Assembly (NCBI RefSeq): GCF_021295095.1
Contig: NZ_JAJLQX010000004.1
Span: 62,001-126,000 of the forward strand
Origin: Phocaeicola oris
GTDB lineage: Bacteria; Bacteroidota; Bacteroidia; Bacteroidales; Bacteroidaceae
Reading direction: 5' to 3'
DNA length: 64,000 nt
Below are positions 7,602 to 16,179 of this stretch, piece by piece. A program made the translations under genes and the position numbers. Below the pieces are notes generated by a model. It was not told the DNA's origin. It saw nothing but the letters and a program-made list of their open reading frames with translations, and made no database searches. The first letter of the stretch is position 1. Each line of letters opens with the position of its first letter.

Positions 7602-9371
7602 ATGAAGAAAGAAATAAAATTTAGTCTTGTTTATCGAGACATGTTCCAGTCTTCAGGCAAATACCAACCTCGTGTAGATCAGTTGGTTAAAATTGCTCCT
7701 GTAATCATTGATATGGGGTGTTTCGCCCGTGTTGAAACAAATGGCGGAGCCTTTGAACAGGTTAATTTGATGTATGGTGAAAACCCTAATACCGCTGTTC
7801 GTGCTTTCACTAAGCCTTTCAATGAAGTCGGCATTAAAACACACATGTTAGACCGTGGCTTGAATGCTTTACGAATGTTCCCTTGTCCGGCCGACCTTCG
7901 TAAATTGATGTATAAAGTTAAACATGCTCAAGGCGTTGATATTACTCGAATATTCTGTGGATTAAACGACCCTAACAACATTATCCCTTCCATTAAATAT
8001 GCAAAAGAAGGAAGAATGACTCCACAGGCCACTCTTTGTATTACTTACTCACCGGTTCATACGGTAGAGTATTACACTAAGTTGGCAGATACTTTAATTG
8101 AGGCCGGTGCAGAAGAAATTTGTTTAAAGGATATGGCCGGCATTGGTCGTCCATGGTCACTTGGTCAATTGGTTAAGAACATCAAAACAAAGCACCCTGA
8201 TATCATCATTCAGTATCACGGACACAGTGGTCCGGGACTTTCAATGGCTTCTATTCTTGAAGTTTGTGAAAATGGTGCCGATGTTATTGATACGGCTATT
8301 GAACCGTTATCATGGGGTAAGGTTCATCCGGATGTTATCTCCGTACAAGCCATGTTGAAAGACGCAGGCTTCCAAGTCCCTGAAATTAATATGAGTGCTT
8401 ACATGAAAGCTCGTGCTTTAACTCAAGAATTCATAGACGACTTTCTCGGTTACTTCATGGATCCGAACAATAAGTTGATGTCTTCATTACTGTTGACTTG
8501 TGGTTTGCCGGGAGGCATGATGGGATCTATGATGGCCGATTTGAAGGGTGTTCATTCCGGCATCAATATGATGCTAAAGGCTCAGAATAAGCCGGAAGTT
8601 AGTCTTGACGATCTGGTTATTCACCTATTCGACGAAGTTAAGAATGTATGGCCTAAGGTTGGTTATCCTCCATTGGTAACGCCATTCAGCCAATACACGA
8701 AGAATATTGCGTTGATGAATATTATGGCAGAAGTTCAGAATAAGCCGATGTTTAGTTTGCTCTCAGACAATAGTATCTGGGGTATGATACTCGGGAAGAG
8801 CGGAAAGTTGCCGGGTGAAGTCGCTCCCGAAATCAAAGAATTGGCTAAAGAACAAGGTCGCGAGTTCTTCACAGGTGATGTTCAGGCTCTATATCCTGAT
8901 TGCTTGGATAAATACCGTGAGGAGATGAAAAAGAATGGCTGGGAAACCGGTCCTGATGATGAGGAACTCTTCGAGTTCGCAATGCACGATACTCAATACC
9001 GTGACTTTAAGAGCGGTGTCGCAAAACAGCGTTTTGAAGCTGACTTACAGAAAGCTAAAGACGCGAGTATGGCAAAGAACGGCTTTTCTGAGGAAGACAT
9101 TATAAAGATGAAACGGGCTAAAGCTGAACCTATCACTGCAGAAGAAAAAGGCCAAGTTGTTTGGGAAATCGACGTTGAAAATCCATCTATGGCCCCATCT
9201 GTTGGCAAGGAATTCAAAGCTGACGATAAGTTCTGTTACATCATGACTCATTGGGGTGCCGTTAAACAGACAGCTAACTTCAATGGTCGCGTCATTGAAA
9301 TATGTGCTAAGCAAGGCGACCGTGTTGACAAAGGTGATGTCATTGCTTACATTCAGCGTAATGACGCTTAA
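7602..9371 (+). CDS. Pyruvate carboxylase / oxaloacetate decarboxylase-type carboxyltransferase, without biotin lysine
   Basis: 589-residue cytoplasmic enzyme of the HMGL-like TIM-barrel carboxyltransferase group. The metal-site features are present: RD at 12-13, Lys176 in CLKDMAG (the lysine carbamylated in known carboxyltransferases) and HGH at 206-208. A PYC_OADA-like domain follows. The last 60 residues resemble a biotinyl domain (NGRVIEICAKQGDRVDKGDVIAYI), but where the AMKM lysine loop is expected the sequence reads MTHWGAVKQ. It therefore probably cannot carry biotin itself. Databases usually call relatives oxaloacetate decarboxylase; the true reaction is uncertain. It is a single gene ended by a strong terminator. 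Confidence 0.8.
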   Translation: MKKEIKFSLVYRDMFQSSGKYQPRVDQLVKIAPVIIDMGCFARVETNGGAFEQVNLMYGENPNTAVRAFTKPFNEVGIKTHMLDRGLNALRMFPCPADLRKLMYKVKHAQGVDITRIFCGLNDPNNIIPSIKYAKEGRMTPQATLCITYSPVHTVEYYTKLADTLIEAGAEEICLKDMAGIGRPWSLGQLVKNIKTKHPDIIIQYHGHSGPGLSMASILEVCENGADVIDTAIEPLSWGKVHPDVISVQAMLKDAGFQVPEINMSAYMKARALTQEFIDDFLGYFMDPNNKLMSSLLLTCGLPGGMMGSMMADLKGVHSGINMMLKAQNKPEVSLDDLVIHLFDEVKNVWPKVGYPPLVTPFSQYTKNIALMNIMAEVQNKPMFSLLSDNSIWGMILGKSGKLPGEVAPEIKELAKEQGREFFTGDVQALYPDCLDKYREEMKKNGWETGPDDEELFEFAMHDTQYRDFKSGVAKQRFEADLQKAKDASMAKNGFSEEDIIKMKRAKAEPITAEEKGQVVWEIDVENPSMAPSVGKEFKADDKFCYIMTHWGAVKQTANFNGRVIEICAKQGDRVDKGDVIAYIQRNDA

Positions 9372-9391
9372 GTAAATAGTCAATAAATAAG

Positions 9392-9475
9392 AAAAGGCTG
9401 CAACATTCTGAAATAATCCCTAAAAGTCAGACAAAAAACTTTTAGGGTTCACTTCAGTTCGAAGCAGCCTTTTTA
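9392..9475. terminator. Long compound bidirectional terminator
   Basis: The outer stem AAAAGGCTGC (9392-9401) pairs with GCAGCCTTTT (9464-9473). Inside it, CCCTAAAAGT (9418-9427) pairs perfectly with ACTTTTAGGG (9438-9447), and a short CTGAA/TTCAG match lies between. T and A runs flank both sides. It serves the carboxyltransferase gene and the convergent DUF3256 gene. Confidence 0.85.
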
Positions 9476-9494
9476 GTATATATCATTTTATATT

Positions 9495-10127
9495 CTACAA
9501 AACATATTTTCCTCCTGCCCAATGATAGACAATCGGACTCTTTAAATAGCTCTGAATCTTTATTCTGTCTTCTTCATATAGATAGTCGGGCGTAGTATAT
9601 TCAAAACGAATATCTGTGTTCTTTTCCGAGAGACCGGCCTTTATTAAGCACATATCAGCCTTTTTTCGAAGCATTCGATATTCCTCATCGTCGTTTGCCG
9701 GGACATTATAAAACTGCTCTTCATCAGGCAATTTGATATATTCTTTTGCATTCAAAAGATGCCATTTCGAATCATAAAAGCTGATCTCACTGTCGCAAGC
9801 AGGTCCACAGACTGTGCGGACTACACAAACTACTTTTACTGTATCGTTAACCGTCAGCAACTTCATTTCGACAGCACTTTGCTCGGTGGTTTGCAAATAA
9901 AGATAATCAGTTGTAAGCTTCTTTAATTCGGACGTATTATCAAACCTGTTCTTCACCTCTGCCTTCATTTTACTGTCTATAAAGTCGATACAATCCATAC
10001 GGTTGTTTTTCGTAAGCAAAGGCAAAACAGAATCGGGCATAGCAATAAACAACGATCGCATATCCTGCGCCATTCCTCCAACTGTCAACAACAGTCCTAT
10101 GATACATAAAGTATAGACTCTCTTCAT
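9495..10127 (-). CDS. DUF3256 family secreted protein
   Basis: Exported protein of unknown function, with signal peptide MKRVYTLCIIGLLLTVGGMAQ. The mature part resembles the Bacteroidales DUF3256 family (DMRSLFIAMPDSVLPLLTKNNRMDCIDF). Two cysteines in VVCVVRTVCGPACDSE may form a disulfide. I place the start at 10127, because that Met opens a clean signal peptide 2 bases after the lgt stop; a longer start at 10145 would overlap lgt. Coupling with lgt suggests an envelope role, but this is inference. Confidence 0.85.
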   Translation of the reverse strand: MKRVYTLCIIGLLLTVGGMAQDMRSLFIAMPDSVLPLLTKNNRMDCIDFIDSKMKAEVKNRFDNTSELKKLTTDYLYLQTTEQSAVEMKLLTVNDTVKVVCVVRTVCGPACDSEISFYDSKWHLLNAKEYIKLPDEEQFYNVPANDDEEYRMLRKKADMCLIKAGLSEKNTDIRFEYTTPDYLYEEDRIKIQSYLKSPIVYHWAGGKYVL

Positions 10128-10129
10128 AA

Positions 10130-10951
10130 TCAAAGCACTAACCAACTATCTTTCCGTTTCTTGCAAGTAGCAATCAAATAAACACCTAATAAGATGAGCG
10201 GAATACTCAATTTTTGACCGATATTCAAAGCCATGCCTACCTCCTCGGCTACCTGAGGATTTTTCATAAACTCCAGTCCAAATCGGGTTCCAAAAAAGAT
10301 AATCAGCGCAACACCGGTAATCAGTCCGATATATTTCTCCAAATGGTATTTATGATACATTACCCAAGCAACAACTCCTGCTGCCAAGCAATAAAGCATC
10401 TCATAAATCTGTGTCGGGTGACAAGGTAAGCCTTCATAAAGTTCATGCCATTCCCTTGAACGAATAAATTCGAATCCCCAAGGCATCGTAGTAGGATAAC
10501 CAAAAATCTCAGAATTCATTAAATTTCCAAAACGGATACAGAAGCATAAAGCAGCAACGCCCGGAATCATCCTGTCGAACAGCCACCAAACATTCTTATG
10601 CGTAACACGCGCTGAGAAAAGAATCACACCAAGAATCACACCGATAGCTCCACCATGACTGGCGAGACCTCCTTTCCAAATCTTCAATATCTCCAACGGA
10701 TGAGCAGAATAATAATCCCATTCATAGAAAAGACAATGTCCCAAACGAGAGCCAAGCACTGTAAAAACAATGCAATAAACAAACAGTTTGTCAGGCCATT
10801 CTTTTGGACAGCCTTCTTTCAACATGGTACGACTAACTATCTCATAAGCTAAGATAAATCCCAAGCCCCACATCAATCCATACCAGCGTAACTCTATAGA
10901 ACCGAGACGTAAAAGAATCGGGTCTGCGTCCCATACGATACTTGCTAACAT
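10130..10951 (-). CDS. lgt: Prolipoprotein diacylglyceryl transferase
   Basis: Inner-membrane enzyme that moves a diacylglyceryl group from phosphatidylglycerol onto the lipobox cysteine of prolipoproteins. The 273-residue protein has about seven hydrophobic helices. Visible motifs are RWYGLMWGLGF near residue 23, GSRLGHCLFYE near 66, GGLASHGGAIG near 92 and the signature CIRFGNLMNSEIFG near 136, with HPTQIYE near 175. It is co-oriented with the DUF3256 gene downstream. It matters here because many proteins in the window (SusD and others) are lipoproteins. Confidence 0.97.
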   Translation of the reverse strand: MLASIVWDADPILLRLGSIELRWYGLMWGLGFILAYEIVSRTMLKEGCPKEWPDKLFVYCIVFTVLGSRLGHCLFYEWDYYSAHPLEILKIWKGGLASHGGAIGVILGVILFSARVTHKNVWWLFDRMIPGVAALCFCIRFGNLMNSEIFGYPTTMPWGFEFIRSREWHELYEGLPCHPTQIYEMLYCLAAGVVAWVMYHKYHLEKYIGLITGVALIIFFGTRFGLEFMKNPQVAEEVGMALNIGQKLSIPLILLGVYLIATCKKRKDSWLVL

Positions 10952-11026
10952 CTTACTTCGTTAATAATTGATTTTACAAAGGAAATAAAAAAATCACTTT
11001 GAAGGAAGAAAAAAGATGAGAATATT

Positions 11027-11060
11027 AAAATCCCCCCTACGAAGACCGCAGAGGGATTTT
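11027..11060. terminator. Hairpin with A/T flanks, probable terminator
   Basis: AAAATCCC (11027-11034) pairs with GGGATTTT (11053-11060) around an 18-base loop, and one further pair is possible after a mismatch. On the minus strand it would end read-through from ddh before lgt. Confidence 0.6.
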
Positions 11061-11185
11061 ATATGAACATGAGCCCGACGAATCTAAAAGAATACGAACC
11101 GTGCATTATTACTCTTCTTAAATAGATAAACGGCTTCTTGGAATATCAACTATATAAGCTACTGTTCCGACGCGGATGAAGATGA

Positions 11186-11316
11186 AAAGTGATACGTATG
11201 AGTTGCTCAACTGACGCGGATGAGTTGATCGATTCATGCGGATGAGTTGATCGATTCATGCGGATGAGTTGATCGGTTCATGCGGATGAGTTGGTTGATT
11301 CATACGTACGACTTTA
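11186..11316. repeat. Intergenic 22-bp tandem array no. 2
   Basis: Five units of exactly 22 bases start at 11192, 11214, 11236, 11258 and 11280, followed by a partial unit. The core is GGATGAGTTGATCGATTC preceded by ATGC. Units three to five are nearly identical; the first differs most. GAGTTGATCGATTC is a near-palindrome and TCATGCGGATGA a second one. The left border AAAGTGATACGTATGA is mirrored on the right by TCATACGTACGACTTT. Its units are close to those of the array at 58.8 kb. Confidence 0.92.
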
Positions 11317-11340
11317 CCTCCATCTCTTTATGACCATGTC

Positions 11341-11440
11341 AATGAACCAAACAAAAAGGGAAAAGCACCTTACCAACATGTTATAAGACCGTATTCTACC
11401 TTCGTCGGTTTCCGCGTGACCTCTCTGTTATTTCTTTGAA
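11341..11440 (+). repeat. Dispersed ~100-bp repeat, copy A
   Basis: Aligns with 46279-46379 over about 100 bases with only small gaps in the second half. The first 45 bases align without gaps and form a 14-codon frame in both copies (here MNQTKREKHLTNML then stop, 11342-11386). Shared blocks after that include CCGTATTC, TACCTT and CTGTTATTTC. Both copies lie just beyond the 3' end of a minus-strand gene. Strand and function are unknown. Confidence 0.75.
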
Positions 11441-11481
11441 CTCACGTTAATCCCAAATCGGTCAATATTTATAAGATATGA

Positions 11482-12381
11482 TTAAACCAAATGAGCAATC
11501 AAATCTTCACGCTCACCATAGAGCAAGTCAATAACAGGAATCTCAATCATGGTATAACACCCCGGAGCTTGTTTCATAGCTGCACGAGCCGCGCAAACCA
11601 AGACCTGTCCGGTCAATGCCGGATTATTAATCTTCATATCGAACTCGAACAACTGGTTTTGAGTTTTACCGGATACACCTTTACGAACTAAGTTCACGCC
11701 ATGACCGCGATCGAGCAAGTCTTCAACACAAGGCACCTGAATAACATGCGTTTCATCGTGCACAAAATAATCATCTTTTTTAATTGCGGCAGCCACATCC
11801 TCAAACTTATAGCCATCCTTCAGTTCTATGTAAACCATTCGACGATGAATGCCTGTACCTACAGGGATAGTCATAGATAAAGCAGCTTTCACACCATCAA
11901 TACTTTTAACGGCAACGGTATGCCCCATGCTCATACCCGGACCAAAATTAGTATACGTAATTCCTTTGGGAGCTATGGCCTGCAACAATGTACGGACAAT
12001 AGAATCTGAACCCGGGTCCCAACCCGATGAAATAATAGAAACAACCTTATTCGCTTTGGCAACCTCGGAAAGAGAACGTCGCAACGTAGGTATCTGCGTA
12101 TGAATATCAAAGCTATCCACGGTATGAATACCCATAGAAAGAATCTGTTTTGCATATTCCTCTACCTTTCGTGTCGGAGTAGCAAGAATGGCAACGTCCA
12201 CATTCTGCAACTCTTTCATTTCTTTAACTACCTTATACGGAGTCAACTCTACCGGTTTATCGGCATCACCATGACGACGAACAATTCCGGCAATCTCAAA
12301 GTCGGGAGCAACCTCCAATGCCTCAACAACATATTTGCCAATATTACCATATCCTACAACGGCAGCTTTAATCTTTTTCAT
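11482..12381 (-). CDS. ddh: meso-Diaminopimelate D-dehydrogenase
   Basis: NADP-dependent enzyme that interconverts meso-diaminopimelate with tetrahydrodipicolinate plus ammonia, giving a one-step route to DAP and lysine. The 299-residue length is usual. The N-terminal Rossmann fold has VVGYGNIGKYV at residues 8-18, and the substrate region shows SSGWDPGSDS near 117, FGPGMSMGHT near 146 and GTGIHRRMVYIEL near 175. A minus-strand -7 box (CAAAATTA at 12422-12429 as written) lies about 40 bases upstream. It is a stand-alone gene. Confidence 0.95.
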   Translation of the reverse strand: MKKIKAAVVGYGNIGKYVVEALEVAPDFEIAGIVRRHGDADKPVELTPYKVVKEMKELQNVDVAILATPTRKVEEYAKQILSMGIHTVDSFDIHTQIPTLRRSLSEVAKANKVVSIISSGWDPGSDSIVRTLLQAIAPKGITYTNFGPGMSMGHTVAVKSIDGVKAALSMTIPVGTGIHRRMVYIELKDGYKFEDVAAAIKKDDYFVHDETHVIQVPCVEDLLDRGHGVNLVRKGVSGKTQNQLFEFDMKINNPALTGQVLVCAARAAMKQAPGCYTMIEIPVIDLLYGEREDLIAHLV

Positions 12382-12504
12382 TTATTTGAAGTTCTAATTT
12401 CTTTTTTCTACATTTCTGTTACAAAATTAATCATTTTGATTTTAATCAGATGATAGTTTAGCTTAATAAATTAAAAAGAAAGATAGAAATTTCCACAAAA
12501 GCAT

Positions 12505-12628
12505 TATCTTTGTTTTAAGAAGTTACTAATATTTCTTGTAGTAATTAAAAGTAAACGAGTTAGATAGTCTTTTTATAAAGAAGGGGATTAGGCTCTCCCT
12601 TTCGTTGAAAGGGTGGTGACAAGCCCCT
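12505..12628. other. Promoter-like box and compound hairpin downstream of the barrel gene
   Basis: TATCTTTG at 12505-12512 is a plus-strand -7 match with no gene downstream on that strand. A compound hairpin spans 12582-12628: inner CCCTTTC (12597-12603) with GAAAGGG (12607-12613), and an outer AGGGG/CCCCT pairing. The hairpin could end minus-strand transcription of the TonB-receptor-like gene; the box may be chance or a small antisense transcript. Confidence 0.35.
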
Positions 12629-12658
12629 CTCCTGCAGATGACGTTTCTTTTGGTGGTT

Positions 12659-15241
12659 TTATATTTTCAAAAGAATTCGGAATAAAAATTCTTGTCCTCT
12701 TAATGGTAAATAAGAGCGAAAATTATTAATACCGCTATTCTGCATAATGGTATAATTGGATGCATTCAATAGATTTGAAATAGAACTTCCTATTTCCCAA
12801 TTTTTATTTATTTTATAATTTGCTGTTATGTCAAATATGCTACAAGTTTTATAATTAGATTTTGATATCTCATTCGTATAACTTTGATACATAAGTTTGA
12901 TATTCATATCCTTTATTGGGAAGATAAAAACAGATGCTTTGGATATAAGTGAAGATAAAACATTTGATTGGTAAATATTATTTTTATCCCAATAAACTGT
13001 ACCGGAGATTCCCATAGTGGCTCTTAACCATTTGAGTTTTTGGTAGGTGGCATTTAGATTTACTGCGAATATATTAGAATTGTTATGTGTGAGAATACCA
13101 GATTGAGATAACAGATAGGATCTTTTATTGTAACTTAATCCTGATTTCAAAGTTATACCAACATCTATAAAATTTTTATCAACAGCCGCATCAACTACTA
13201 ATAAGCGGTGATGATTATCTCCTTTTATATATGAAATAGTTGTAACTGAATCTGTGTGATTGTAATTTGCATAATTCTCTCTCTCTTCATCTGTGTATGA
13301 TACTAAGAAATTGGCAAAGAACATAGTAGCCAGATTGCGATAATTGAGCCTTGTATTAATGCTTTTACTGCTATTAAAAAAGACTTCATTATTTGGTATA
13401 AATGCAGTACGATAAGCAGTACGTAGGGTATAAGGTGAGTAGAATTCAGCAGTAATGTTGTCTCTATTCATGGAAGCAGATAATACAAATTTCCATTTAT
13501 CCGTTAACTCATATTTAAAGTAAAGGTTGGAAGCGAGTGAATGTTTTCCTTTGTTTCTGTTGTTTATTTGTGGAGAATTTAAGTCTATTTTTATCCACTC
13601 GATAGGGAACTCTATGGATAGTGCTCTTTCTGTACCAAATATGATTGTATAACTTGGTAGGAAACGGAGTTGCATTTTCTTGTGGTGTACGTTAGCTTTG
13701 TAGTCATAAAGGTTATCTCTATAATAAACTTTCGTACCTAAATCAAGGTAGTTTTTTCCTAATTGAAAAGATGTGGATAATTGATTTTTTGTAACAATAG
13801 ATTGAGTGGCATATCGTTCGTATATATTGTAAAATGATGTAGAATCGGATATATCCGTTAATGCTTCTTGCCTATTAAAATAACGGAAGAATGATTTTGC
13901 TTGCATAATCTGTTTTCCAATAGAAAACGAAGTTGTAAGATAATTCTGTAAATAATAAGGTCTGCTATTTATGTTTTCTGTAATCCCCATACCATTAGAA
14001 ACAAGTGTGTTGGAGGTTGAAGAACGATTAAATGAATAGCGAAGTTCATTCGAAATATATGCATTGGAGTTGTTCAATTCATATTTAAGAATAGGGAGTA
14101 CTGCATGCGTTTTGTGTGTTTTATTGTTTATTTCATTAATAGTTATACTGTTAGTCCCACCATACGTGTAATCGTAATGATTGGAATAGCTGGAACAATC
14201 TTCATAGAAAAGCACATTTATACGAAGTGTTGCTTCTTTTGATATGCTTGTTAGATAATTTGCTCCTAATGAATAGGATTTATTATATAGATAACGGTTT
14301 TGAGGGAGTGTTTCCATGTTGAGAAATGGCGATAGCATTCTCGGAAGAATAGGCTCATAAGCATCTATATCTGTTACATCAATATGCTCTTTTGTCTCAT
14401 CAGAGATGTCTGTACCAACATTGTTCATTTTTCCAGTAATTAATAATTGGCTTTTTCCAAGAATTTGCGTCAGAAATAAACGGTTTTGCCAAATAAAAGG
14501 AGAACATCCTATACCTCCCTCTATTTCTCCAAATGGTCTTAACTTGTGTTCTTTGTCCAATTTAATATTAAGAGCTGCCTTGTCTGTAAATTGATGTCCT
14601 TGTAGCATTTTCACAGGCTGATGATTTTCCAATATTTCTACTGTGGTTACAGCGTCTATTGGCATGTTACGGGTCGCTTGGTTATAGTTGCTTCCTAATA
14701 AATCTTTTCCTTCAATATAAAATTTATTAATACACTTCCCTTGGTATGATACAATCCCATTTTCAGCTACCTTAATACCGGGTAATTTTTTTAATACATC
14801 TTCAAGGTATGAATCTCCTTGTTTAACAAAAGATGCAATATTATAAACTAAAGTATCGTTTTTAGCACTGATTGGTGGGGCTATAATAGTTACTTCGCGG
14901 AGTTGTATTTCTTGTTCAGATAATTCTATAAGATTGATTCTCCCGGGAATATATGAAGTGACTTTATTTTTAAGTTTTCCGTATCCAATAAAGGAAAATT
15001 CCAAATAATCATCTTGATGTACTGAAACAGATAACCTACCTTTGTTGTCTGCTATCGAATAAGTATAAAACTCTCCTTCTCTCGTAAATACTCGACATGT
15101 CACATTGCTCAATGGCTCGTGATTATTTGCATCCTTAATTTCAAAGGATAACTTTACTATATTATCGAATGCTTGCGATAAGGAAGTTTCTATGTTAGAT
15201 AGAAATAGAATAAATCCTAAAAATAATAACTTATTATTCAA
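12659..15241 (-). CDS. TonB-dependent-receptor-like outer membrane protein
   Basis: 860-residue outer-membrane protein with a signal peptide ending near residue 22. It has a carboxypeptidase-regulatory-like beta domain at about 28-110 (LSFEIKDANNHEPLSNVTCRVF), then a plug-like region at about 125-230 (YLEDVLKKLPGIKVAENGIVSYQGK, FYIEGKDLLG) and a long C-terminal barrel. This fits the group that pairs with GLPGLI proteins, not the SusC type. Its start overlaps the upstream GLPGLI stop by 8 bases, so translation is probably coupled. Codon use is visibly more A/T-rich than in neighbouring genes, which hints at horizontal gain. The cargo is unknown. Confidence 0.85.
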   Translation of the reverse strand: MNNKLLFLGFILFLSNIETSLSQAFDNIVKLSFEIKDANNHEPLSNVTCRVFTREGEFYTYSIADNKGRLSVSVHQDDYLEFSFIGYGKLKNKVTSYIPGRINLIELSEQEIQLREVTIIAPPISAKNDTLVYNIASFVKQGDSYLEDVLKKLPGIKVAENGIVSYQGKCINKFYIEGKDLLGSNYNQATRNMPIDAVTTVEILENHQPVKMLQGHQFTDKAALNIKLDKEHKLRPFGEIEGGIGCSPFIWQNRLFLTQILGKSQLLITGKMNNVGTDISDETKEHIDVTDIDAYEPILPRMLSPFLNMETLPQNRYLYNKSYSLGANYLTSISKEATLRINVLFYEDCSSYSNHYDYTYGGTNSITINEINNKTHKTHAVLPILKYELNNSNAYISNELRYSFNRSSTSNTLVSNGMGITENINSRPYYLQNYLTTSFSIGKQIMQAKSFFRYFNRQEALTDISDSTSFYNIYERYATQSIVTKNQLSTSFQLGKNYLDLGTKVYYRDNLYDYKANVHHKKMQLRFLPSYTIIFGTERALSIEFPIEWIKIDLNSPQINNRNKGKHSLASNLYFKYELTDKWKFVLSASMNRDNITAEFYSPYTLRTAYRTAFIPNNEVFFNSSKSINTRLNYRNLATMFFANFLVSYTDEERENYANYNHTDSVTTISYIKGDNHHRLLVVDAAVDKNFIDVGITLKSGLSYNKRSYLLSQSGILTHNNSNIFAVNLNATYQKLKWLRATMGISGTVYWDKNNIYQSNVLSSLISKASVFIFPIKDMNIKLMYQSYTNEISKSNYKTCSIFDITANYKINKNWEIGSSISNLLNASNYTIMQNSGINNFRSYLPLRGQEFLFRILLKI

Positions 15242-16103
15242 GTTCTATAGGATTATAAGGTTTGGGGGCAACTGTAGCCTTGACATCATCTGGAATTTGT
15301 ATGCTGCCATCGCTTGTTAATGCACCTACCGGATCTGCACAGTAATTTTTATAAATCTCTCGAACCGTTTTTCGGTTTGTTTTTACTATGTTTTTGTTAT
15401 TCCAAAGATATATTGGAGTATATTTATTTGCTTTTTGTAAGCCATTCAGCGTGAATTCAAAATGACCTTGCGTATCCATAATACAAAATACAAGCCCTGG
15501 TAATCCATTGAATTTATATGGTCCATAAGGCATATTTACATCAGTGGAGTACCAAGCGATATAATCACGACCAAATAATCTTGTTTTAGCCTTATTACAA
15601 TGGTATCCAGCAATCGTTGTATCACCTTTTAGAACTTCCCATTCTAATTTAGGACAATCTTCTTCGTATTGGTATTTCTTTGTTAATAAACCTGCTGTAC
15701 GTTGAATTATTTCTTTATTTTTTTGCTTGTCGATAAGGATACTTTCTGTAAATACATTTTTCTTAAGTGCTGCCAACATTAGAGGGGATGCTTCAATCAT
15801 AGACATTTTGCCTTGTGATAATTCGTCACAAATAGAATCAAATCGTAGCTCATTATAGTCCCAAAAGCGATTATAGTGCTTTCCTACTTGCAGAATAGTC
15901 ATACCTGTTCTTTTGTCGTTAGGATAATTAGCATCTCTAACAAATCGATATGCATAAGTAATAAGGTATTGAGATGGTTCCAGTATTTTTTTTGCAATGC
16001 TATCAGCTTGCACATTAGAGTTAGATTTATTCCACTCTATTGTTTGAGCAGAAAGTTCCCCCAAAAAGCAAGCAAATGCCATTATAAACAAAATCTTTTT
16101 CAT
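15234..16103 (-). CDS. GLPGLI family protein
   Basis: 289-residue exported protein with signal peptide MKKILFIMAFACFLGELSAQ. The family motif is present as FNGLPGLVFCIMDTQGHFEF near residues 200-220, preceded by YIAWYSTDVNMPYGPY. GLPGLI proteins are Bacteroidetes envelope proteins of unknown function, often next to an outer-membrane receptor-like barrel, as here. It lies between a small secreted peptide gene (upstream, across a strong hairpin) and the barrel gene (overlapping). The three look like one transcription unit. Confidence 0.88.
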   Translation of the reverse strand: MKKILFIMAFACFLGELSAQTIEWNKSNSNVQADSIAKKILEPSQYLITYAYRFVRDANYPNDKRTGMTILQVGKHYNRFWDYNELRFDSICDELSQGKMSMIEASPLMLAALKKNVFTESILIDKQKNKEIIQRTAGLLTKKYQYEEDCPKLEWEVLKGDTTIAGYHCNKAKTRLFGRDYIAWYSTDVNMPYGPYKFNGLPGLVFCIMDTQGHFEFTLNGLQKANKYTPIYLWNNKNIVKTNRKTVREIYKNYCADPVGALTSDGSIQIPDDVKATVAPKPYNPIELE

Positions 16104-16127
16104 GGTAATACTGTTGATTAGATACTT

Positions 16128-16170
16128 TACAGCCCGATAAGGATATTCTCAAATCTCCTATCGGGCTGTA
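16128..16170 (-). promoter_or_regulatory. Strong hairpin between peptide gene and GLPGLI gene
   Basis: TACAGCCCGATA (16128-16139) pairs perfectly with TATCGGGCTGTA (16159-16170), extendable by AGGA/TCCT past a one-base bulge. No T run follows on the minus strand, so it is less likely a simple terminator than an RNA-stabilising or attenuating structure that raises peptide mRNA above the downstream genes. Confidence 0.65.
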
Positions 16171-16179
16171 GTCAATTTC

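Larger units (their letters stand above)
10952..11481. other. Intergenic region ddh / lgt with hairpin and two repeats
   Basis: 530 bases between co-oriented genes. In order they hold a weak minus-strand -7 element for lgt (near 10977-10984), a hairpin at 11027-11060, a 22-base array at 11186-11316 and one copy of a dispersed repeat at 11341-11440. No supported gene is present. Confidence 0.7.
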
